From Chloroflexota bacterium (GTDB lineage: Bacteria; Chloroflexota; Dehalococcoidia; DSTF01; JACRBR01): a stretch of 5,430 nucleotides of DNA. The stretch covers positions 1 to 5,430 of the forward strand of contig JANXYW010000194.1 of assembly GCA_025355835.1 (NCBI GenBank). Direction: 5' to 3'. The first letter of the stretch is position 1. The number at the start of each line of letters is the position of its first letter. Made by a program: the position numbers and the translations under genes. Positions 1 to 4,658 of the stretch are shown in pieces. The notes below the pieces were generated by a model that worked only from the letters and a program-made list of their open reading frames with translations, made no database searches and had not been told where the DNA came from.

Positions 1-1
1 C

Positions 2-817
2 GGGCCGGACAGCCCGGAGGCGAATCGCGCGTCGTACGACATTGGCGCGTTCTGGTCGCGCGCGGGCGTCGGCGCATCGCTGACGCCGCCGTCAGGACCG
101 ATTCCGCAGCAGCGCGGCGGCATGGGCGATCACATGACGGGCATGAGCGCGGCGGCCGCGATCTCGGCGGCGCTGTTTAAGCGCGAGCGCACGGGCGAAG
201 GGCAGCGTGTCGCGGCGTCGCTCGTGCGCACCGGCGTGTACATGATGGGGTGGGACTACTCGCTGGAGATGCGGATCGGCGCGAGGACGGTGCCGTACGA
301 TCGGTTCCACGCGCCGAACCCGATCATCAACAGCTTTCAGACGAAGGACGAGCGCTGGATCTGGCTGCTGCTGCTGCAGGGCGATCGTCACTGGCCGGAT
401 CTACTGCGGGCTGTAGGTCGCGAGGACATGAACGACGATGCACGCTGGAAGACGATCGTGCCGCGTCGCGAAAACGCGGAGTCGCTGGTGCAGGAGTTAG
501 ATGTCGAATTCGCGAAACGAACGATGGACGAGTGGGGGCCGATCCTCGACGCGAACAACGTCTGGTGGGCGCCGGTGAACACGATCTCGCAGGCGCTGCA
601 GGACCCCGTCGTGCAGGCGACGGGCGCGTTCTCGCATGTAGGCGAGGGCGATGCGCAGATCCCGATGGTGAACACGCCGGTCGACTTCTACGGCACGCCG
701 GGCGGTCCGCGTGGGCTGCCGCCGGAACTGGGTCAGCACACGGAAGAGGTGCTTCTGGAGATGGGCCACGACTGGGAAGCGATCATCGCATTGAAGGAGG
801 CGGGGGCGATCCCGTAG
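2..817 (+). CDS. Class III CoA-transferase (CaiB/BaiF family), 5' end missing
   Basis: The reading frame is open from the window edge and ends at TAG 815-817, giving 271 residues. Family III enzymes are usually about 390-400 residues, so roughly 125 N-terminal residues lie outside. The family moves CoA between acyl groups (formyl-CoA:oxalate, carnitine, benzylsuccinate and similar) or racemises acyl-CoAs, in the cytoplasm. Seen here: GGMGDHMTGM at residues 40-49 of the fragment, whose Asp (bases 128-130) aligns with the catalytic Asp of formyl-CoA transferase (Asp169); a following KRERTGEGQRV segment; and a family-typical C-terminus (LPPELGQHTEEVL, then a GHDWEAIIAL-like end). The ATG at 122 falls immediately before the catalytic Asp, so it is internal and not the start. 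The substrate cannot be told from sequence. The gene converges on the MFS gene; no partner enzyme is visible. Confidence 0.93.
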   Translation, partial: GPDSPEANRASYDIGAFWSRAGVGASLTPPSGPIPQQRGGMGDHMTGMSAAAAISAALFKRERTGEGQRVAASLVRTGVYMMGWDYSLEMRIGARTVPYDRFHAPNPIINSFQTKDERWIWLLLLQGDRHWPDLLRAVGREDMNDDARWKTIVPRRENAESLVQELDVEFAKRTMDEWGPILDANNVWWAPVNTISQALQDPVVQATGAFSHVGEGDAQIPMVNTPVDFYGTPGGPRGLPPELGQHTEEVLLEMGHDWEAIIALKEAGAIP

Positions 818-865
818 TTGGAGGTTCGATGTTCGATGTTCGATGTTGGAGGTTGGAGGTTGGAG
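817..865 (+). repeat. Heptamer tandem array 1 (GTTGGAG/GTTCGAT, 7 units)
   Basis: Seven contiguous 7-bp units: GTTGGAG once, GTTCGAT three times, GTTGGAG three times. The first unit begins on the last base of the CoA-transferase stop codon. Two sequence versions in blocks suggest local unit duplication. The 51-bp hairpin element follows 9 bp later. Function unknown; 7-bp tandem repeats between genes are known in several bacterial groups (for example the STRR repeats of cyanobacteria). Confidence 0.9.
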
Positions 866-874
866 CCAGGCGCG

Positions 875-925
875 CACCTCACCTCCGGCCTCCGGCCACC
901 TCCTCTCCACGACGTGGAGAGGAGG
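875..925 (+). repeat. 51-bp REP-like hairpin element, copy A
   Basis: The right part (899-925) is a perfect inverted repeat: 13-bp arms (899-911 and 913-925) around a single A at 912. The left part is a CACCTCACCTCCGG stretch. The reverse complement of the whole element recurs at 5359-5409 with one mismatch in 51. It lies between two convergent genes and could also act as a terminator, though no T-tract follows on either strand. REP-like mobile or structural repeat is the best description. Confidence 0.88.
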
Positions 926-1004
926 ATAGGAACGGGATTTGGTGCTCGCTTCGCCGGACGCGCGTGATGATGTGGTGATGTCGGGCGGCACACGTCGGAC
1001 GGGA

Positions 1005-1028
1005 GGGCATTCTACGGAATGCCCCTAC
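1005..1028. repeat. Hairpin with GCCCCTAC flank, copy 1
   Basis: Perfect 8-bp arms GGGCATTC (1005-1012) and GAATGCCC (1017-1024) with loop TACG, preceded by GGA and followed by CTAC. A second hairpin with the same outer frame but different inner stem bases is at 3466-3492. It sits 55 bp beyond the stop of the minus-strand MFS gene and may help end transcription of it, but there is no U-tract. Confidence 0.75.
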
Positions 1029-1079
1029 GCGATCATTCCTGACCAAGTCGCGGGTTACGTTTTCGAGCGCCACCGCGAG

Positions 1080-2363
1080 CTACGCCAACGCTCCGCTGAT
1101 GGCGGTGTCGGCGATCTTCGTGCGGTGGGAGACGTAGTAGGCGAGGCCGGCGGCGACGCCTACGGCGCAGGCGCTGGCGTTAATCGCGATCGCGGTCTGG
1201 ACGCCGAGGTGTTCGGCCATGAAGCCGGTGAGGAAGCCGCCGATCGGCGTCGAGCCGGCGAAAAGCAGCATGTAGAGCGACATGACGCGGCCGCGCAGGT
1301 GATCGGGTGTGGCGATCTGGAGTGACGTGTTCGCCGTGGCCGCGAACGCGGTGTTCGCAATGCCGAGCAGGAACAGGAAGAGCAGGGTCACGGCGAGCCA
1401 ATGACTCGTCGCCACTGCCGCGAGCATGATCGTGAAACCGGCGCCGCCCGCGAACAGCATCTCCTTCGTCGCGGACTTCCGGCCGGCGATAGCGAGTGCG
1501 GAGACGAGCGCGCCGAGCCCGACGGCCGCGGTCATGAATCCGAGCCCTGCGGATCCCTGATGCAGGACGTATCGCGCGAGCAGTGGCAGCATCACCGTGA
1601 AGTTGTAGCCGAACGTTCCGATGATCGCGACGAGAATGATGATCACGAGTACAGCCGGTGTGCGGAACGCGTACGACAGCCCCTCGCGAAACTCAGCGAT
1701 GGGATTGCCTGCGGCCTTCCTATTGACGCCGTGCAGCTGCGTCATGTTCATCATCAGCAGGCTCGCGATCACCGGCACGAAGCTGATGCCGTTGAGCAGG
1801 AACGCCCACTTCAGTCCGAACGCAGCGATGAGCAGTCCGCCGATGCCGGGGCCGATGAGGCGCGCGCCGTTGAACATGCCGGAGTTGAGTGCGACCGCGT
1901 TCATCAGGTCGTCCTTGCCGACCATCTCGACGACGAACGCCTGGCGCGTCGGCTGCTCGAACGCGTTGGCGAGGCCGAGTACGAGCGCGAGCACGTAGAC
2001 ATGCCACAGTTCGACACGCCCCGACCAGACCAGCGCGGCGAGGATCAACGCTTGCGACATCGCGAGCGCCTGCGTCGCCAGGATGAAGTTCCGCTTCGGC
2101 ACGCGATCAGCGATGACGCCGGCGAACAGCACGAACAGCGTGATCGGCAGGAACTGCAGCAGCGTGACGGTACCGAGCGCCAACTTCGAGTCGGTGATCT
2201 TCAGCACGAGCAGCGCCTGCGCGATGGTCTGCATCCAGGTGCCGCTGAGCGAGATGGATTGGCCAGTGAAATAGAGGCGATAGTTGCGGTTTCGCATGGC
2301 GCGAAACGTATCGCCGAACAAGGGACGCGGCTGCGTCAGCTCTGGTGCGCTGTGTTCGCTCAC
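1080..2363 (-). CDS. MFS exporter, EntS-like / MFS_3 (PF05977) type
   Basis: The product is a 427-residue inner-membrane transporter with about 12 hydrophobic segments, the usual size for the family, which exports small molecules (siderophores, drugs) in exchange for protons. Seen: the N-terminal cue RNYRLYFTGQSISLSGTWMQ (residues 25-44); MFS motif A as GVIADRVPKR (82-91); EQPTRQAFVVEMV (136-148) and ALNSGMFNGARLIGPGIGG (158-176), both diagnostic of this subgroup; and DHLRGRVMSLY (354-364) in the second half. The chosen start is GTG at 2363-2361, with AAAGG 7 bases upstream (2375-2371). ATG at 2297 is the alternative, but it has no Shine-Dalgarno and would remove the usual short cytoplasmic leader. 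The frame stays open up to 2921, but that extension runs through heptamer repeats and is not believed. Substrate unknown: no siderophore or antibiotic genes adjoin. Divergent from the next plus-strand gene. Confidence 0.93.
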   Translation of the reverse strand: MSEHSAPELTQPRPLFGDTFRAMRNRNYRLYFTGQSISLSGTWMQTIAQALLVLKITDSKLALGTVTLLQFLPITLFVLFAGVIADRVPKRNFILATQALAMSQALILAALVWSGRVELWHVYVLALVLGLANAFEQPTRQAFVVEMVGKDDLMNAVALNSGMFNGARLIGPGIGGLLIAAFGLKWAFLLNGISFVPVIASLLMMNMTQLHGVNRKAAGNPIAEFREGLSYAFRTPAVLVIIILVAIIGTFGYNFTVMLPLLARYVLHQGSAGLGFMTAAVGLGALVSALAIAGRKSATKEMLFAGGAGFTIMLAAVATSHWLAVTLLFLFLLGIANTAFAATANTSLQIATPDHLRGRVMSLYMLLFAGSTPIGGFLTGFMAEHLGVQTAIAINASACAVGVAAGLAYYVSHRTKIADTAISGALA

Positions 2364-2387
2364 GCCACGGCCTTTGGTTAGTGGAGT

Positions 2388-2405
2388 CTGCCCGAGGGCA
2401 GTGTA
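2388..2405 (-). promoter_or_regulatory. Possible MFS promoter -10 with overlapping palindrome
   Basis: On the minus strand TACACT (2405-2400) resembles a -10 box (4 of 6). It overlaps the end of CTGCCC-GA-GGGCAG (2388-2401), a perfect 6-bp inverted repeat that would lie around the transcription start, a common operator position. No convincing -35 box is seen; that position falls close to the edge of heptamer array 2. Tentative. Confidence 0.25.
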
Positions 2406-2417
2406 GCGCACGCTCTG

Positions 2418-2486
2418 CGGTCGTCGGTCGTCGGTCGTCGGTCGTCGGTCGTCGGTCGTCGGTCGTCGGTCGTCGGTCGTCGGTCG
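2418..2486 (+). repeat. Heptamer tandem array 2 (TCGTCGG, ~9.9 units)
   Basis: Nine perfect TCGTCGG units (2421-2483) plus partial units on both sides (CGG at 2418-2420, TCG at 2484-2486). No unit differs from another, so the array is young or kept uniform, unlike the degenerate arrays at 817 and 4624. Such an array is expected to vary in copy number by slippage. It lies 55 bp upstream of the MFS start codon, so copy number could alter the spacing of upstream promoter elements. Confidence 0.95.
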
Positions 2487-2487
2487 C

Positions 2488-2512
2488 GCCCTCCCCACGC
2501 TGTGGCGAGGGC
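2488..2512. repeat. Degenerate hairpin adjoining heptamer array 2
   Basis: 11-bp arms (2488-2498 and 2502-2512) with one C-C mismatch (2494/2506) around GCT. The core CTCC-CCACG...GTGG-GAG resembles the 13-bp-arm hairpin of the 51-bp elements, suggesting a decayed relative. It starts one base after the heptamer array ends. Relationship inferred from core similarity only. Confidence 0.6.
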
Positions 2513-2574
2513 TCTCACGTTTCGTGGCGGTTGATTCGGGATCGTGCGGTTGTGGTGGATGCTGCGGGCTGCCA

Positions 2575-2628
2575 ACAGCCGAGGGCGGCTGTCCTACATC
2601 GCGCGACTCACAGCCGAGGACGGCTGTG
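2575..2628. repeat. Twin hairpins ACAGCCG-AGGR-CGGCTGT
   Basis: Two hairpins in direct orientation 35 bp apart. The first is ACAGCCG (2575-2581), loop AGGG, CGGCTGT (2586-2592). The second is CACAGCCG (2609-2616), loop AGGA, CGGCTGTG (2621-2628). Stem and loop are nearly identical while the spacer differs, as for a REP-type repeat. Position upstream of a promoter argues against a terminator role for a visible gene. Confidence 0.8.
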
Positions 2629-2741
2629 CCACGCTTGTCGATCATCGTTGGCTGTCGCAGATCGCAGGGCTCACGCCGCATTCGCGTGTCAATTTGCGAT
2701 GATGGATATTGGGCGCGATGGGGTTGCGCGCGGATGCATCG

Positions 2742-2750
2742 TGCTATGAT
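2742..2750 (+). promoter_or_regulatory. Extended -10 promoter TGCTATGAT
   Basis: TG-C-TATGAT matches the sigma-70 extended -10 consensus (TGnTATAAT) at all but one base. A weak -35 candidate, TTGCGC (2724-2729), has a short 15-bp spacer; extended -10 promoters tolerate a poor -35. Transcription would start near 2757, leaving a leader of about 29 bases that contains the Shine-Dalgarno at 2773-2780. Confidence 0.5.
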
Positions 2751-2772
2751 GGATCGACGGGCGCGCAGACCT

Positions 2773-2780
2773 GGGGGAGG
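2773..2780 (+). promoter_or_regulatory. Strong Shine-Dalgarno GGGGGAGG that selects a CTG start
   Basis: This is the only good ribosome binding site in front of the acidic-tail gene. It is 5 bases upstream of CTG 2786 and far (38 bases) from GTG 2819. No ATG, GTG or TTG occurs in frame between the upstream stop (TGA 2747-2749) and GTG 2819. Confidence 0.6.
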
Positions 2781-2785
2781 TTCTT

Positions 2786-3310
2786 CTGGACTCTGATTAC
2801 CGCATCGACGTTTCTGAAGTGAACCGCAACATCGACGTGGCGGATGTGATCGCGCTGTACTTTCCGTTGCTGCGCAAAACGCTGCTGATGGACATGCGCA
2901 CCAACGACGTCGACGGCCCATTGATCCGCGTGGTGCCGATGGCGAACACGCCGGAAGAGCGTTTTCAATCGCTGTTGAAGATGCGGCCGCGTTTCGGCCG
3001 GCCGGACAGCATCACGATCATCCCGTGGCCGAAGTATGCGGCGAGCCTGGTCGAGCTGGGCATCTGGGATCGCATCGTGCGGCGATACGCCGATACGGGC
3101 TCACCACAGTCCGTGCGCGACTGCGAGCGCTGCCACGCCGAGCTGGTGAAGCTCGAGCGCGAAGAGCTGCGTCGCGCGATCACCGGCGAGCAGTACGAGA
3201 CACTGTGGGGCGAGCGCGGTGTCGCCGAGGTCGAAGAAGTGCTCGTCGGTGACGACGATGTCGACGAGTTCGAGGACGACGAAGGAGCCGTGTTCGAAGA
3301 GGACATGTGA
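2786..3310 (+). CDS. Uncharacterised soluble protein with acidic C-terminal tail
   Basis: I do not recognise a named domain. From CTG 2786 the product has 174 residues; from GTG 2819 it would have 163. CTG is preferred because GGGGGAGG lies 5 bases before it and an extended -10 box sits at 2742-2750, whereas GTG has no Shine-Dalgarno. Seen: a body of mixed alpha/beta character (IDVADVIALYFPLLRKTLL at 16-34; RPRFGRPDSITIIPWPKY at 67-84), no membrane segment or signal peptide, one CxxC pair (Cys113, Cys116) inside a helical, charged stretch, and an acidic tail from about 149 to 174. A lone CxxC is not enough for a zinc site unless the protein dimerises. The conserved-looking Pro/Trp motifs suggest a real family, which I believe is unannotated. 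Probably monocistronic: its own promoter lies upstream and a terminator follows the stop by 5 bases. Confidence 0.82.
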   Translation: MDSDYRIDVSEVNRNIDVADVIALYFPLLRKTLLMDMRTNDVDGPLIRVVPMANTPEERFQSLLKMRPRFGRPDSITIIPWPKYAASLVELGIWDRIVRRYADTGSPQSVRDCERCHAELVKLEREELRRAITGEQYETLWGERGVAEVEEVLVGDDDVDEFEDDEGAVFEEDM

Positions 3311-3315
3311 GCTCC

Positions 3316-3378
3316 GCCGTGGGATCAACGAAAGCACACCAATGGACGCCCGCAGGCGTCCATTCTTGATCCCGCGGC
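3316..3378 (+). terminator. Nested-stem transcription terminator
   Basis: Inner hairpin: AATGGACGCC (3341-3350), loop CGCA, GGCGTCCATT (3355-3364), a perfect 10-bp stem. It is enclosed by a second pair of arms, GCCGTGGGATCAA (3316-3328) and TTGATCCCGCGGC (3366-3378), 12 Watson-Crick pairs plus one G-U. It begins 5 bases after the acidic-tail gene's stop. Only a weak T-rich end (CATTCTTG) follows the inner stem, so strength is uncertain; the outer arms could alternatively form a longer cruciform-like structure. Confidence 0.7.
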
Positions 3379-3385
3379 AAAGGCC

Positions 3386-3404
3386 GCCGATCGGAGCGAT
3401 CGGC
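3386..3404. repeat. Inverted repeat GCCGATCG-GAG-CGATCGGC
   Basis: Perfect 8-bp arms (3386-3393, 3397-3404) around GAG, 8 bases after the nested terminator. It could be a protein-binding site or an additional hairpin of the terminator. It is about 186 bp from the next start codon, far for a simple repressor site. Confidence 0.5.
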
Positions 3405-3465
3405 CAGACGACATCCCTGCCAACGACAATCGGTGCCTGGAAACAGTTGGGCGTGCATTCGAGGA

Positions 3466-3492
3466 GGGCGGACACACAGGTCCGCCCCTACA
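3466..3492. repeat. Hairpin with GCCCCTAC flank, copy 2
   Basis: Perfect 8-bp arms GGGCGGAC (3466-3473) and GTCCGCCC (3480-3487), loop ACACAG, preceded by GGA and followed by CTACA. It shares the GGAGGGC...GCCCCTAC frame with the hairpin at 1005-1028 while the inner stem pairs differ on both sides. Confidence 0.75.
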
Positions 3493-3501
3493 GCGCCCCG
3501 C

Positions 3502-3531
3502 GCGATATCGCATATTCCTGTGATCAGATCA
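3502..3531. promoter_or_regulatory. Two short palindromes upstream of the four-helix operon
   Basis: GCGATATCGC (3502-3511, perfect) and TGATC-A-GATCA (3521-3531, perfect) lie upstream of a weak -10-like GATAAG (3554-3559). The second would be centred near -41 from a start at about 3567, a position typical of activator sites. No regulator gene is visible nearby and short palindromes occur by chance, so this is tentative. Confidence 0.3.
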
Positions 3532-3589
3532 TCGCTATTTGGGCGGTTTGCGTGATAAGCTGGGCTCGTCGAATGGAGGCGCGCGCAGC

Positions 3590-3994
3590 ATGACCGCTCG
3601 TCAAATCGGCCGACCCAACCCCACTTCTCAAGCTCGCCTCCAGCTCATCCTCATCGTGCTTGCCGCGTGGGATCTGCTGGCGTTCTTCCTCGAACTGACG
3701 AACACGCGACTGCTGAAGATCGGCGGCATCGAAGGCGTCCTGGGCGCACGATCGGTCAGCGGCGCGATGGTCGTGCTGGCGATCGCGTACATCTACGCCG
3801 CGCGCAATCCGCTGCGGCATCGCTTCGTGTTGTGGCTCGCGTCGTTGGAGCAGTTCGTCGCCATGTTCGCGGCGACGTTCCACTGGGCGCGCGGCGACGT
3901 CAGCGCGGGAGAGGCGCTCGTGCCGATTCTCGCCGCGGCAGGACTGCTCGTGCTGCTGATGACGAACCTTCCGCGGCAGACGGATTCGATCTGA
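3590..3994 (+). CDS. Small four-helix membrane protein (paralogue 1)
   Basis: A 134-residue integral membrane protein of unknown function. Hydrophobic segments are at about 17-36, 54-71, 78-97 and 107-124. The ATG at 3590 is chosen because GGAGG lies 10 bases upstream (3575-3579); an in-frame TTG at 3539 would add 17 polar residues without a Shine-Dalgarno and would start upstream of the weak promoter. Features shared with the next gene: LAAW in helix 1 (Trp27), GG at 45-46, GA at 58-59, RHRF between helices 2 and 3 (76-79), and RGDVSAG (101-107) before helix 4. No catalytic motif or signal peptide is evident. Its stop is separated from the next start by 2 bases, so the two are surely cotranscribed and probably translationally coupled. 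Confidence 0.88.
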   Translation: MTARQIGRPNPTSQARLQLILIVLAAWDLLAFFLELTNTRLLKIGGIEGVLGARSVSGAMVVLAIAYIYAARNPLRHRFVLWLASLEQFVAMFAATFHWARGDVSAGEALVPILAAAGLLVLLMTNLPRQTDSI

Positions 3995-3996
3995 CC

Positions 3997-4599
3997 ATGA
4001 GCACTCCACCGCCGGCCGAACCCGCGAAACACGCGGCGGAGCCAAGCGCGATCTCGGTGATCAGCGCTGCGGGCGCGTTGCGCGTGCTGCTGGTGATGCT
4101 GGCAATCTGGACGTTCTTCGAAGGGTTCGCGCTGCTCACGGGTGGACTGCACGCGCTGTCGCTCGGCGGCGCTGATCGAACGGCGGAGCAGATCATCGGC
4201 GCGCAGATGATCGTGTTCGTGCCGGTGTATGCGTTGCTGGCGTGGCAGCGCGAACGCTACCGCCTGCTCACATTCGTGCCGTGGGGCGCGCAACTCGCCA
4301 TCATCGTGCCGACCGGGTGGGGATTGCTGTTCCGCCGCGATACGAGCGGCCTGCTGCTCATGATCGTATCGCTGACGTTCGGCGTCATGCTGTTCTATCT
4401 CTGGTGGCACAGCCACCCCCTCGACTTCTTCTCAGACGCGACGGAGGACGAAGACGACGAACAAGAAGACGACGCCGATAATGATGAAGACCCCGACGAA
4501 GAAGACGAAGGCGGTGAAGGTTCATCGAGCACGCACCGCTCCGTCCGAGCACGCGACGTAGCTCGCCGCCCCGGCCGCTTCCGCCGCCGCGATCGATAG
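3997..4599 (+). CDS. Four-helix membrane protein with acidic then basic tail (paralogue 2)
   Basis: A 200-residue membrane protein of unknown function, starting at ATG 3997 two bases after the previous stop; only a weak Shine-Dalgarno (ACGGA) precedes it, fitting translational coupling. Helices are at about 28-48, 64-83, 89-109 and 117-136. It aligns with the upstream gene: LAIW (Trp38), GG 57-58, GA 68-69, RYR 87-89, RRDTSG 113-118. Beyond the shared core it carries a tail absent from the first copy: 20 of 28 residues between 147 and 174 are Asp or Glu, then 10 of the last 20 residues (181-200) are Arg. The tail is probably cytoplasmic. The purine-rich DNA of the acidic run is a candidate for slippage, but the frame is clean to TAG 4597-4599. 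Confidence 0.88.
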   Translation: MSTPPPAEPAKHAAEPSAISVISAAGALRVLLVMLAIWTFFEGFALLTGGLHALSLGGADRTAEQIIGAQMIVFVPVYALLAWQRERYRLLTFVPWGAQLAIIVPTGWGLLFRRDTSGLLLMIVSLTFGVMLFYLWWHSHPLDFFSDATEDEDDEQEDDADNDEDPDEEDEGGEGSSSTHRSVRARDVARRPGRFRRRDR

Positions 4600-4600
4600 T

Positions 4601-4619
4601 GGGGCGGAGCCCTCGCCCC
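4601..4619. repeat. GC hairpin between convergent genes
   Basis: GGGGCG (4601-4606), loop GAGCCCT, CGCCCC (4614-4619), starting one base after the plus-strand stop codon. Together with the heptamer array it fills the 59-bp gap between the two convergent genes. It may act as a two-way terminator, but no T-tract follows. Confidence 0.55.
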
Positions 4620-4623
4620 CCCA

Positions 4624-4658
4624 AACCCATAACCTACAACCCGGAACCTACATCCTAC
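4624..4658 (-). repeat. Heptamer tandem array 3 (AACCTAC, 5 degenerate units)
   Basis: On the plus strand the units are AACCCAT, AACCTAC, AACCCGG, AACCTAC and ATCCTAC, each 7 bp and contiguous. Read on the minus strand the consensus is GTAGGTT (rotated, GTTGTAG), which resembles GTTGGAG of array 1. On that strand the array starts on the base right after the stop codon of the GGDEF-like gene and runs towards the GC hairpin. Confidence 0.75.

Larger units (their letters stand above)
2364..2741. other. Divergent intergenic region, repeat-rich, no gene seen
   Basis: This stretch between the divergent MFS and acidic-tail genes carries a palindrome near the MFS start, heptamer array 2, a degenerate hairpin, and twin ACAGCCG hairpins. 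Bases 2629-2741 show nothing I can name. Open frames crossing it encode only low-complexity Arg/Pro/Asp/Thr repeats from the heptamers or have no recognisable product, so no CDS is called. Confidence 0.6.

Noticed and set aside
1401..2381. 326-codon plus-strand open frame
   Set aside because: It lies opposite the MFS gene, has a composition typical of an antisense shadow in high-GC DNA (rich in Arg, Glu, Asp, His) and no recognisable domain, whereas the minus strand encodes clear MFS motifs.
2418..2486. CRISPR array
   Set aside because: The repeat period is 7 bp with no unique spacers and no cas gene in the window.
2364..2921. N-terminal extension of the MFS reading frame to 613 residues
   Set aside because: The extra 186 residues run through the heptamer array (giving a repeated RRPTTDD peptide), hairpins and the promoter of the divergent gene; homologous transporters start near residue 1 of the 427-residue version.
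3413..3451. Possible stem between CCAAC (3420-3424) and GTTGG (3446-3450)
   Set aside because: Only five pairs with a 21-base loop, which is expected by chance.
3667..4599. 310-codon plus-strand open frame covering both four-helix genes
   Set aside because: Its first 110 codons are an Arg-rich out-of-frame reading of paralogue 1; the real gene in this frame starts at ATG 3997, 2 bases after the stop of paralogue 1.
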